From: Spizellomyces punctatus DAOM BR117
Lineage: Eukaryota > Chytridiomycota > Chytridiomycetes > Spizellomycetales > Spizellomycetaceae
Length of the DNA stretch: 64,000 bases
Direction of reading: 5' to 3'
Assembly (NCBI RefSeq): GCF_000182565.1
Contig: NW_015971545.1
Span: forward strand, 621,092-685,091
Under the pieces are notes generated by a model, which saw nothing but the letters and a program-made list of their open reading frames with translations, was not told the origin of the DNA and searched no databases. Each line of letters begins with the position of its first letter. The stretch's first letter is position 1. Made by a program: the position numbers and the translations under genes. Positions 42,114-53,992 of the stretch are shown here, in pieces.

Positions 42114-44757
42114 CTATTTTATCCCTATAAACTCTACCAAAAATTCAGCTATAGCCTCAAAACCAAATCTCTCAGCTTCCACACCGTCTAAAGCGTGTCC
42201 ATTATCGGGATATGTCATTACCCTACCATGGTACTTTAGCGATCAACTGCAGATCGGTGTAAAAACAGCAGCAACCGGTAAATCACATACCTAATATCAA
42301 CTCCGCCTCGCCCTTTCAGGTAGTAGTACCAGTTCATTCCCTCGTAAGGTGGTACACGCCGATCATTCTCTCCTAGCATAAGGAGCGAAGGCGTTTTAAC
42401 ATGCTGTGCAACAGAGATAGGAGATTTGGGCCAAATCTTCGAATAGATTTCCGGAGTTGTAAGTGGCGGCTGGGCCAGGTTGTAGGTAATACCCGCTTCA
42501 GCCAAGGACCAGTCAGGAATGTCAGACTGGGCAAGATTGGAGCCCATGTTGATGACCGGATTGCGAAGGACACATGCTTTGTAGTAGTCAGGATATTTCC
42601 CTATGAGCCAGGCGCTGACGAAACCCCCGTGAGAACCGCCCCATATTGCTACACGATCTGCGTCAACCTTTTTTCCAAGAAATTAAGTTCTATAACATAG
42701 CAAAGTCGTACAAACGCGCAGACTCACCTCTCCAGACGTCCGAACTTGTTCGGCAACAAACTACCGGCCAAGAACAAAGTAAATAAGGATCCATGCATAG
42801 GGTGTATCCTCCGAACCCACCTGCGTATCTTCAACCTCCATGTCACCGACTCTACCAACCAGGCAATCGACGCCATCCTTCCCAAACCCAATACTGCCAC
42901 GATAATTCACTAGAATGATTCCAATCCCCAGTTGCACCAAACAGTAGTTGTAGATGCTGAATTCACTTGTGAACGCTCCATGCGGACCGCCGTGGGGATA
43001 GACAAGGAGGGGCGGTTTCTCACCCTTGACAACTGTTTTCGACTGTGTCGAACTTGGGAGCAGCAGTATGGCCTCCAAGATGGGAGATCTAGAATCGTAC
43101 GTGATGGTACGCCAGATGAGTGGCTCAACTGGTGGGGAAGGACTGTGCGCCAGGTGCAGTGTGATGGATGCCGAGGTTGCCGTGAATTGCAACCTTCCGA
43201 TGTGCTAGACACACGCCAAGAACATTAGAATAGGGTTTTCTGTTACAACATCGCGATGTTGCTCAGGGCACTCACCACTTCATGTGGTGTCCCTGGATCG
43301 CTTCTGACGGCGACAACCCAATTCTCCTTCACGCCTAGTAACGTCCAAGATCCGGTTTCCACGTTTGGGCACAGGTCGATTACCTTTCCCGTTGACGCAT
43401 GCACCGCAATAACGGTTTTCCGGCTTCTCCAATTGGTGTGGGTAATGATCCACTGTGCATCTCCTGTCCCCACAACCGCGTCTGGCGCAAATCGGTCGAC
43501 GAACAAACCCGGAAAGTCGGTGGGTTCCGGCTTCTCTACTTCAGGAAGCACAATCCTCCTCGACTTATCAGCGAATGAATACGATATTAATTCCCCACAG
43601 GGAAAGTGAGGACCACCGATCGGGTTAGAAATGTAGAACTACATTGCTATACGTCAATAATCCCGCATGAATCCCTGGCATAACAGGCAGTTCACATACC
43701 AGTGTTTTACGTGCACTGTCAAAGCGAGGCGACCGAGCAGATTCGTCCTCAGCACTAATGCGGATGAGGTTTTCGCCTTTAATGCCTGTTTGATAGATTC
43801 CGCTCCTGTGTTGATTGCTCAGGTCAGCCTTGTGCAATATTGCGGCAAGCCAAAAATACGTACAATCGATTAGGACAAAACAGTATTCCATATTGTCTGG
43901 GATGCGTTTTCACCCCCCAGAAGATCAGACTGTCATCGTTCGGACCAAATAGGACCTAAATTTGAGCAATGTCAATAACTCATCGATTTCGGGCACATTT
44001 ATGGAGCTCACCTGTCCAACAGCCAAATCCTCTTGATCCTTCACCACAGTAATTTCTTCTGTGTCCAGGTTACATAAGACAATTGCCGGCGCTGCTTTCT
44101 TGGTGAACTTTTCCCCCCAGTCTGGCTTGAATTTGAACTTGTCGGGACCTTTAAGGTCTGGAAGTTTTCTCTCCGCGACATAAGCGACGGTAGATTCCGT
44201 AGAAGAGAGTGCAATGGAGCCGAAAGTGTCTGCAGCAACCTTGGCTTAGATACGAAAATGACCCTTTTGAGTGACATATAACATTACCGTCAGTGTAAAA
44301 GTCTCCGTGTTTCTCGGTTACTTCGATGCTTTTCACGATTCTCCCCGACTGCCAGATCTTTTGATACAATTATCAATGTACGGCAGAACCTGAATGATTC
44401 TCACGCAATAGTGTGTACCTGAACGAACCGTCTCTTCCCATTGTTCCCCTTTTCCTTATCAGGTACGCTCTTCAATACTACCCATCGTTTCCCATCTTTC
44501 ATCCCAATCAAAAGATCTGTGCCGTCTGCAACTTCACTACTGAATCCTTCTTGAATGTTCTTGCCATCGTCGGTGACGGCAAGCTCTGTAAAGAGCCTTG
44601 TTCGCGTGTTGCGGTCGAGATCTCTGACTGTAGACACAAGGAGAACGCGTGCTCCACCTTCGTTCGGAAAGATATGAGAGGCAGAAAACGACGGGAGAGT
44701 GGCTGTAGACTTGTAGAGAGACAAGATGGGCGACGAGTTGTTTGATGTCTCCCCCAT
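42114..44757 (-). CDS. APEH: acylaminoacyl-peptidase (acyl-peptide hydrolase, S9C)
   Basis: Ten exons: 44419-44757, 44288-44357, 44012-44244, 43864-43955, 43700-43805, 43276-43638, 42821-43204, 42728-42760, 42287-42667 and 42114-42233; 706 aa (human APEH 732). The N-terminal beta-propeller includes KVWQ-like IWQSGRIVKSIEV and SPRFDSARKTL. The alpha/beta-hydrolase domain has YPHGGPHG, NYRGSIGFG, the nucleophile in IWGGSHGGF (Ser about 552), GENDRRVP (Asp about 642) and YPDNGHAL (His about 680), so the triad is complete. It removes N-acylated residues from short peptides in the cytosol. The exon 9 donor was placed after TAT (GTGATT), because the earlier GTATGT breaks phase. Confidence 0.9.
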
Positions 44758-45936
44758 TGTGAAGGCAACTAATTCTGATAACTCAAGCTTTATTGTAATT
44801 AAAACCAGTTTAGTAAGATTTCAGCGAAAAGATCGGAGAGAGAAAGGTTGAGGGTATCCTCTCAGCGCCTGTGAAAAGTCAGATGGCAGTCCATAACAGC
44901 CCATCGTTAGTGCCATGGCTGGGCACCTCTTTAACTTTACAGGCTCGGGGAGCGATGCAGTCGCGACTGAATTCAAGCAAATCGCATTACCTTTGCTGCC
45001 CTCAAGACATACCCTCAACCTCGTTCCCTCGTTGAACGTCAATAGTCATCCAATACTTACAGTTGGTGTTAATCCCGAATTATCATGTCCTCTCCAGGAG
45101 GGCGAAAGTACGCAACGCATGAGTCATGCAGCTCACGTAATCCTATCCGATCACTGGTGTTACAACGGCAGAATAATTCTAGAATTATGACATCGAAAAG
45201 ACTTAACACCCAGGCAGGCTATCCTTGTACGCACACTGGGCAAGATGAAAATGTATTATAGATAAATAGCGGGGTATAGGTCTTTGTTACCGTAATCGTA
45301 CGCTAAATTCTGGGCATCTGAATACATGACCGTGAACAAGGAGCTGTTGCTGCTAAGGGTAATGACGATTGTTGCTGCATGGTGGGATCCAATGCTTGGA
45401 TATTCATGTCTAAAGTGATGAGTTCAACTGTGCTATGCAATGTGATGCGATGCCGTGTATCTTGAACGAAGCGATATCTCAATGCAATGCGACGCAAACA
45501 ATACAAATAAAGCGCAGACAAGGAGCAGTTGAAAATCTCTTGCGGCCCGTTGCCACACGTTTTTTCTGTTCTGCCGAATGCTGTCCAATTGTGGAAATAC
45601 ATGGCGTATTGTTGTCATGGCAACATTATGACTCCACACATTCATGGCTTCGATAATGGGATTTTGAGGGTCGGATTTCTCCCATATACATACGGCAAAA
45701 CGCTTCTTTTTTTTGGCATCTCATCTAGCACTATAGCCCACGCTCTTCCCCTGAACGACGAGGAAGGCACTAGAGCACATACGAGTCTGTTAGCAAGAGG
45801 CATTTTGGCCATATTTCAGATAGGTAAGACATTGACAAATGGACCGAACTACGACTGTGAACTGCTCTTTTGTCACGCGTAGTTCATAGCAAAACGATGC
45901 ATCTCACCACTGGTGCATCTTTCCAGATTCACAGCC
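44758..45936. other. intergenic, divergent promoters of APEH and OGDH genes
   Basis: No gene supported. Short frames near 45529-45882 lack domains. Confidence 0.5.
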
Positions 45937-48900
45937 ATGTTGCAATCGCGACTGGCACAAAGATCGATAAGGACGGCAGCTCGAAGCGCTTTCGCGGCTT
46001 GCTGCCGTTCTACCGTCTACGCTGCTTCCGCAACAGTACCACGTCGCGTTCTCTCTTCGGCGGTCCCAAGCAAGGCACAACCATCAACGTCAGAAGGATT
46101 TTTGAACGGTTCTGCCGGGTCTTACATTGAGGAGATGTATAGCGCGTGGCTCAAAGACCCAAAATCCGTGCATCTGTCGTGGCAGGTCTACTTTAGAAAC
46201 CTGGCTGCCGACGGAAAGCAACCCGCATTCATGCCCCCACCTACCATAATTCCTTCTGCCGAGCTAGAGGGATACGTTGGTGACTCTGCATTGTCCGCAG
46301 GTGACAAAATCCCCGCTGGAGAAATTATGGATCACATGAAGGTGCAGCTCCTTGTTCGCGCATACCAAGTTCGTGGGCACCACTTGGCGAAGCTGGATCC
46401 ATTGGAAATTACTGGGTCTGATGAAAGCAACGCGCCTGAGTTGAGCCACAAGCATTACGGATTTGAGGACGCTGATCTGGATCGCAAATTTTATCTAGGT
46501 AAGAAAACTGACAACGAACTTCATATCGTCTTTCTGTGCCTTAATATCTTCTGATTAGGATCGGGAATTCTGCCTGCATTCCTGGCCCAGGAAGGGGAGA
46601 AGTCTATGACTCTGCGTGAAATCATCGGCCGCTTGAAACAAACATATTGTAAGTGTGCACCACTGCTCGTATTGCCTTCAACCTGCATTAATTCGGAATC
46701 TCCTGTAAGGCGGATCCATCGGCATAGAGTATGGTCACATTCCCGATCGCCAGCAATGTGACTGGCTCCGCCAGCGGTTCGAAGTTCCCACAAAGTACAA
46801 CTACACAAAAGAACAAAAGATGATGATTTTGGACCGGCTCATGTGGTCAGATCACTTTGAACGATTTGTGGCTACAAAATACCCCACCGAGAAGCGGTTC
46901 GGTTTGGAAGGTTGTGAGAGTTTAATTCCTGGAATGAAGTCTTTGGTAAGCGGTCAACAGTTTTGCGCATTCCAAAGACGTATATTGAATGCCATATCGT
47001 AGATCGATCGGTCAGTAGACCATGGCGTCAACTCCGTTGTGATGGGTATGCCTCACCGTGGGCGACTGAACGTGTTGTCGAACGTTGTCCGCAAACCGAA
47101 TGAATCGATTTTTGCCGAGTTCTCGCATAGTGCAGAAGACACTGTCGAGGGTTCCGGTGATGTGAAATACCATTTGGGAATGGTAAATTTGCTTTGCGCG
47201 TTTGTCGCGAATCCTCAATCGTCGCATCTGATCATTGTCATTTAGAACTACATGCGTCCGACGCCATCCGGCAAAATGGTGCACTTGTCTTTGGCTGCCA
47301 ACCCGTCCCACTTGGAGGCAGTGAACCCGGTTGTGGAAGGAAAGGTTCGTGCCATCCAGTTTTACCAAAACGACGAAAAAGACCACGGGAAAGCCATGGC
47401 CGTCCTCCTGCACGGTGACGCCGCCTTTGCAGCCCAGGGCGTAGTGTACGAGACCCTGGGTATGGCTGATCTTCCTGCCTACACCACCGGAGGTACCATC
47501 CACGTTATTGTCAACAACCAAGTCGGTTTCACCACCGATCCTCGTTTCGCTCGGTCTACTCCCTACTGTTCCGATGTTGCCAAAACAGTCAATGCGCCCA
47601 TCTTGCATGTGAATGGTGACGATGTCGAGGCAGTGGTGTATGCTATGGAGCTGGCTTCGGAGTGGCGTGCAAAATGGAAGAAGGACGTGGTTGTCGATAT
47701 TGTATGTTACCGTCGTCACGGTCACAACGAGATTGATCAGCCTAGCTTCACCCAGCCTTTGATGTATCAGGTATGATTGTCCTCTCAGCAGCTCGTCAAT
47801 TGTCTCCCGTTGACATTGTAAGTTACGTAGCGTATTGCTGGCATGACACCTGTCTTGGACAAGTACATTCAGCAGTTGTTGGCCGAAGGCTCTGTCACTC
47901 AAGAAGAAGTGGATGAGATGAAGAAGCGCGTGTGGGGAATCCTCGAAGAGAACTATGTTGCCAGCCGTGATTACAAAGCTAGCTCTAAGGAGTGGCAGTC
48001 AAGTACCTGGACTGGTATGTCGGAGTAGCAACTTTCTTAAACGTGTCATCCAAGATATTTAAAAATTATGGTCCTTCAAGGTTTCAAGGCACCGGCTGAG
48101 CTTGCCGCAGAGACAGTCCCCGCTCAGAAGACCGGAATCGACCTCGACCTTTTGCGATACATAGGAGTGGCCGCGGCCAGCTATCCGTCTGACTTCACCG
48201 TCCATTCCAACTTGGGTAAGATTTTGCGGCAAAGAGAGAAGAGCGTCAAAGAAGGTAAGGGCATCGACTGGGCTACGGCCGAGTCTATGGCCTTTGGAAC
48301 GTTGCTTGCGGAAGGGAAGCATGTGCGCCTTAGTGGACAAGATGTGGAACGTGGAACCTTTTCCCAGCGGCATGCGTTATTGAACGATCAAAAGACGGTT
48401 AGTTTGCCTGTTTTTTCCAATTTTGTTACCGATGAGCAGGTGATATTGACCGTTGTGACTTGTTCCCTCCAGGAAGCTACGTATGTACCCCTTAACCACC
48501 TTGTTGCTGGTGACCTTGTCTCTAGCCAAAACACCTTCACCGTTTGCAACTCCTCATTGTCGGAGTTTGGCTGTCTCGGCTTCGAGCTCGGTTATTCTAT
48601 GACCAGTCCACATCAATTGGTGTTGTGGGAAGCTCAATTCGGCGACTTTGCGAACAACGCCCAATGTATTATTGACCAATTTATTGTGTCTGGAGAGCAA
48701 AAGTGGTTACAACGTACTGGATTAACCCTTTTGCTGCCTCACGGATATGATGGACAAGGCCCAGAACATTCGTCTGCTCGTATGGAGCGTTTCCTGCAAC
48801 TGGCTGATGAGGATCCTTACAGTATGCCTGATCGTGAGGGAACGGATCGTGGCAGTTATGCCCGCCAACATCAAGACTGTAACATTCAGGTTGTTTACCC

Positions 48901-50051
48901 TACTGTGCCGTCAAACTATTTCCATGCATTGCGCCGCCAAGTGCATCGCGAGTTCCGCAAGCCGGTGAGTTAACAACGTGAGGTTTTTAAAAACTCCTTT
49001 AATCCAAGGTCTAATTTTGTTCGATATTAGCTGATTGTATTTGAATCGAAAGCTCTCCTTCGTCACCCGCTTGCCAAGTCAAGCATCGAAGAAATGGGCG
49101 CCAACACCCAATTCCAAAGGGTCATCCCTGAGGTACTCCACGAAAACCCCTTCTCCGACCTTCAAATTGCTGGACCTGGCGGTTTGTGGGCCGGTAACAA
49201 TGCAGACCCACGCCTTCCATACGCCCTGAGTGCGGAAAGCGATTTTCAACTCGCTCCTCCCAACGAGATCAAAACCGTTATTTTCTGTTCCGGACAAGTC
49301 TACTACCTCCTCTACCGCGCCCGTGCACTCAACAACCTCCGCAATGTTGCCATCGTGCGATTGGAGCAGCTGACACCATTCCCCTTCTGGGAGGTGAAGG
49401 CGATCGTTGATCACTATGGAGCTAGTTTGGAGGAGATTGTGTGGGCACAGGAGGAAAGTTTCAACTCGGGGGCATGGTCATTCGTTGAGCCAAGAATGGA
49501 TACGGCCATTCGGGAGACGGATTGGTTCAAGAGTGGAAAGGTACGTAACTTGTGTGCCCCTTTCGACCTTCTTCTGAAGGGTTTTGAACGTGCGTTTCTT
49601 TTTGGGGGTAATTGTACTGATTCAGGTTCCTCCTCTCTCTTCATCCCCTTCTTCCCCGAATACCTCACATTCAACTGTGTCATTTATATCTCGTATCATT
49701 CAACACATCGCATCAACATCTGAATCGACTGCGAATCCATCTCCACAACATTCTGCCGAACAACGTACAAAACAATCCACATCAACAAAGGGTGCGGAAT
49801 GGGGAGCCCGTTTTGACTCCCAACGTGTCGCTGGTGGCCTCGACAATGGCCGTAAGGGAGGAAAGGGTGTCTCTGTCCGTGGTGGGCGCCTGGTTAGATA
49901 TGCCGGTCGCGACATCTCCGCTGCACCCGCTACAGGATTGAAGAAGCAACACGTATTCGAAGAGAAAATGCTAGTTTCCGAAGCATTGTTAGGGGGCAAA
50001 TTGGTCAAGCCTGCATCAGTCGAGCAAGGCATTCCCAAATTTTATGAATAG
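45937..50051 (+). CDS. KGD1: 2-oxoglutarate dehydrogenase E1, mitochondrial
   Basis: Ten exons: 45937-46498, 46559-46648, 46710-46945, 47003-47182, 47246-47770, 47831-48014, 48081-48397, 48473-48964, 49031-49540 and 49626-50051; 1173 aa. It begins with an Arg/Ala/Ser-rich mitochondrial presequence, then [19 protein letters not shown], the E2-contact helix. The thiamine-diphosphate core shows [61 protein letters not shown] and [16 protein letters not shown], then GFELGYS and [13 protein letters not shown]. It decarboxylates 2-oxoglutarate in the TCA cycle. An unusual Ser-rich block of about 89 residues (1033-1121) separates ETDWFKSGK from VRYAGR, which are nearly adjacent in known enzymes. Identity is certain. 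Confidence 0.95.
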
Positions 50052-50327
50052 GCGGCTGGATCAGTGTGATTGGTGGGAATAGAGCTGTGCATGGTAATGG
50101 GGCTGTCTGTGGTGTTCTTTTTTATCTATTGGATGAGGATGGGAGGACAAGAGGTGGACAAGATTATCGTTTTTTTCAAAGAGCAGACGTAAACAAGATC
50201 TCATGTTTTTGTATTATCTTTCTGGTTCAAGTCGTATTGCGTGAATATTGCTGTTGCCATGGCAGTGCGCAAGTACTGTAGTCAACTGCAGTTCTGGTGC
50301 ATGTTGCAAGCCTGACACCCAACCACA

Positions 50328-51059
50328 ATGGCCCACCCGGACACACACACTCCTTTGACATACACTGCACCCGTCAGTCGTCTGCAAGCATTTCAGATTG
50401 CACATTTCAGCACAGCAGCTAAATCACGTTTTCTTAATCCCCGTAAACGAACGTACTGGGATAGCCTCTGCGGCAATTGTGAAGCATATTGGAGCAGTTA
50501 CTCTTGCGCACAACCATCAGAAACGCCAGACGACCATATCACGCATACGAGCGACACAACGGTACAGCAAGAGACGCATGAGCATGAAAAGTCAGAACAA
50601 CATGTGCAAGTACCCGTTCAAGAGGATGAACAGGGAGACGAGAGTGAATGGTTGGAAGACGCCGAGCCAACGTATTCTCTGACACCAGATATGATTGCCA
50701 TGTTTCGGCATTCGGAAATGTGGAGACGGGAGCGTACGTTTTATTTAGTTTGTTGTTTGTTTTGCGTTTGTGATGCTCATTTATTATTTTATGGGTAACC
50801 AGGGAAAGCACAACGGGAGGCCGAAGCGCAAGCCGAACGGGATGCGGTCAAAGTAGAGGAAAATAGAGTCACCATCACAGGGGCATTACCAACAACGTCG
50901 GCCCAATCGACAAACACGACCAACAACCCGCCAAACTCGTATTCTCCCAAAACACGGAAAACGATCCAAGAATTAGAGTTGGAACTAAATGCCCAGTTTC
51001 AAAGACATGTCCAAACTCGACGACCGGTTCTGTGGCCCGTATTGCCTGTTCGGTGGTGA
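50328..51059 (+). CDS. GEMIN8: Gemin8-like SMN-complex subunit
   Basis: Two exons: 50328-50733 and 50803-51059; 220 aa. The C-terminus LNAQFQRHVQ...WPVLPVRW matches the end of animal Gemin8, which closes with FDKHCD...YWPVIPLKF. TPDMIAMFRHSEMWRRER with a following Glu/Ala/Arg helix matches the Gemin8 helix TEELRQYF...REERR. The N-terminal part has YWDSL and EAYWSSY, recalling Gemin8's aromatic W/Y box. The middle is acidic and disordered. Gemin8 bridges SMN and Gemin6/7 in the complex that loads Sm rings on snRNAs, which fits an intron-rich genome. Similarity is from memory of family ends; short and not proven. Confidence 0.6.
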
Positions 51060-51317
51060 ATGAATTATAAAATGCAAACGGTGTAAATAGGATAATGTAC
51101 AGATTGAGATGGGCTTTAACGTTATTTAATTGACTACACACACACACATGGATCGCAGGCGAAACAGTAAATATGCGTGCAAGAAAAAAAATACAGACAT
51201 AGAACACAACACAACAAAGGCATTTTGGTTTTCCTTTTTTTTGTTTTTCAGTCTAACCGTAAGTCAACGAGATCCGTGACACATTTACTTTTATCCATTG
51301 CTCTGTCCCCGTCACGC

Positions 51318-53199
51318 TTAAGCCTTCACCTTTTTATGACATTTCTTCTTCTTGGGCACAAACAAATCGGGTTCTCGATCGTACCGCTCGATAGGGCCCA
51401 GAATCCTCTCGCCCTTCAGAACCTTTTGCACGGTCGTCTCGAAAATGGTCTGCACACTCTTTTTAATCGTGGCAATGTGTGTGTCGGTAAAGTTGGGGGA
51501 GGATCTGTACTGCATTTGAATCCACCAGTCTGGGAGAGGTGCGGCTGGGAAAGAGGGAGGGGTGTAGGCGATTGGGTAAAAGGTGAGGTTGAGGTTGAGG
51601 GTGCCGTTCAGGCTGAGACTTCCGTTCAATGAAGGGAACGGGAGGGTGGTGTTGTAAGAGGGTAGGGTGACATTGAATACGGGGAGGGTAGCATTGATGT
51701 TCAAAGATGAGTTCACGGATATATCCACAATCGGAGGGATCACTTTGGATCCAGAGATGGAGGTAGCCTTCGCCGTAGCTCCTGCAGTTTTGGTAGCCTG
51801 TGTCGGGGCGGTGGTCGTCGCTACGACGGGGGCCAGGACCCCCGGGACACTAATATCTTCACTAGGCAAGGGCACATCAGCGTCGACGTTGCCCAAGACA
51901 ATCCCATCATCCAACGGTCCATCCCGTCGCTGAATTGCCCGAGCAGCTGGCGGCCCACGAAGAGGGGCTTGATATTTCACGCACAGCTTGGCTGAAAACT
52001 GGGTATCACGGACAAAGAGATTGAATCCGGGGATCTTGGTATCAAGAGTCAGGCATTTGGGAGATTGACTCTCATCGGGATTCTCTGGGTTATCGGGGCA
52101 GGATCCCATTATCTGGTATTCTTGCGATTTTCCGGCGCGGTTCCAGCCGCCTTGGACATCATCGTAGATACGGTCAATGTTGGAATGGTGAAGATAGAAC
52201 ACTAGTATGTCGAGTCATCAGCATCCGACGTTCGTTGCATAACTGAAAAAACAATTGAACTTACGTGGGTCCAAAGGCGAGAACATGGTCGCCATTTGTC
52301 CAACTTGCTGCTGTTGTCCGCCATTGACAACATGGAACGTCCCGTGCAACCACTCGTTCCGATTCGCCCAACAATGGAACCCGGTTGGGACATTCAAACA
52401 CATGTTGTAAATGTTATTGTAATCGTCCAAAGATGGGAAACGGTATTGACGAAGCTGATTGGCAGTTGTCATGCGCTGGACGTCCTCCAAACCATACGCT
52501 CGCTTAATTTTGCTGTTTTTGAAGGGCGCGAGCCAAGGGGATTGGTTGCTGTTGACAATGGTGAAGCGAGCGCCAGCCCATGCACCGCCTGTAACCTCTT
52601 GGCCAGCACCTGCTGGGCGGCCTTGAACGTTCCAGATCGAGTCAAAGGACCAGCTACGGGAATCGTACTGAAACAATGTCGAGTAAGAACACTGCCATTT
52701 GTGTTTCGTCAAAAAGCTATTTTTTCACAGCAGACTACCAACCTGTCGATCCGTCGCCCAGTATGGAAAAGAAAACGCTGGATTAATCTTCCTCAACTCT
52801 CTCTCGACATAGAAGATGAACCACCGATGCCAAAGCGAGAATATACTGTTTCCGTGAATCTTTGGTGATTGAGTGTTGTGAATGTACGCCCAGTACTCCC
52901 AGAGCGATATGCGGGAGTTGGGCATATACGGGGTCACCATGGCTTTTTGGATAGTTGTCATGTAAACGTTCCATTCCGCCTGTGTCAAGTCTAGCAGAAT
53001 ATAGAGCGTCACTCTCTTTGTGTGATTTCACAAAGATGGCGATTTTAGACATACCATGAACTTCTTTCCGCACAATGACATTATTTCCGCATCGAGAATA
53101 GTCCCCATATCCAACAGCAGCGGCAGCGTCTACCGCTCCACCCGCCGAAAGTGCCAAAGCAGCAACGGCCGTTCCGGCAATGATGGTAGAAACCTTCAT
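51318..53199 (-). CDS. secreted tyrosinase (type-3 copper)
   Basis: Four exons: 53055-53199, 52743-52990, 52265-52667 and 51318-52201; 559 aa. A signal peptide (MKVSTIIAGTAVAALALSAG) precedes RKEVHDL. CuA ligands are His about 86, 94 and 103 (YIHNT, KIHGNS, WHRWF). CuB has LHGTFH (about 239, 243) and SPLDPLFYLHHSNIDRI (about 270). The core domain ends near residue 300. A long Ser/Thr/Ala/Pro tail with many N-x-S/T sequons follows, and a basic end KKKKCHKK. It oxidises mono- and diphenols toward melanin precursors. The ATG at 53197-53199 gives the clean signal peptide; a TTG just upstream is not needed. Confidence 0.9.
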
Positions 53200-53992
53200 C
53201 CCTGTCAATCTAGTCTAGCTTCTATTTATAAAAAAAGTCTATGTATGAGGGAAACAAAAAAAAAACGTCGACGACTCGAAGACGAGTGACGAACAAGCAG
53301 ATGGGCAAAAAAGCAAACGGAAATCTGTATCCACCACCTCGTATTTCAATGTCCCGCCATCCCCTTGCCTATTTTACCCAAAGGGCGAATGCCGCTTTTG
53401 TTTAACCTTTGGCAACACCAATGGATTATTCTCAACAAACAACATCATCCGTCACTGCGCGACAACACACAAAGAAGAAAAAGGAGAAAAGCTGCTGCCA
53501 ATTTTGACCCTCCAAAAAGGTGTTCAAAAGGTGTTCAAAAATCGGCCTTCAAGCGGTTCAGAACACCGTCACACTGTTCAAGGCACAGTCACGGTATTGT
53601 CATATATCCGTATATGGATAAATTGTTTCGATCATTTGGCCCAACCGCGTGCTTTCTTCTGGGTAACCACTGGAGGCCGCTTGGTAATTTGTCCGGCCGT
53701 GGCTCATTGAACGGTATCCAGATGATGGGCTGTTGCTGGCGCACTGTGGGTTGAAGGGCAAGGATGACATAATATGGCTGGCTTTGACAAGCAGGTTTGA
53801 CAAACAGGTGGCATTAGTTGGTCCAACAATTTCAACTCAGTAATGTCGTTTTCTACAAAAACGTACTATTAACATTTCACTTTTAACAATACAATATAGC
53901 GCTAAACAAAAATAAAAGACTAAACTAATTCGACAAGAAAAACCAAAACAATGTACAAAAGACCGAGCACGTCCACACGTAAACATCCAGTT
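53200..53992. other. intergenic between chitin synthase 3' end and tyrosinase promoter
   Basis: No gene seen. AT-rich toward 53880-53950. Confidence 0.5.

Noticed and set aside
42328-42340. AGTTCATTCCCT resembling the Fanzor terminal repeat
   Set aside because: It is coding sequence of acylaminoacyl-peptidase (Gly-Met-Asn-Trp) with no further repeat match.
47012-47902. 296-codon minus-strand frame
   Set aside because: Antisense shadow of OGDH exons 4-6, which carry clear enzyme motifs on the plus strand.
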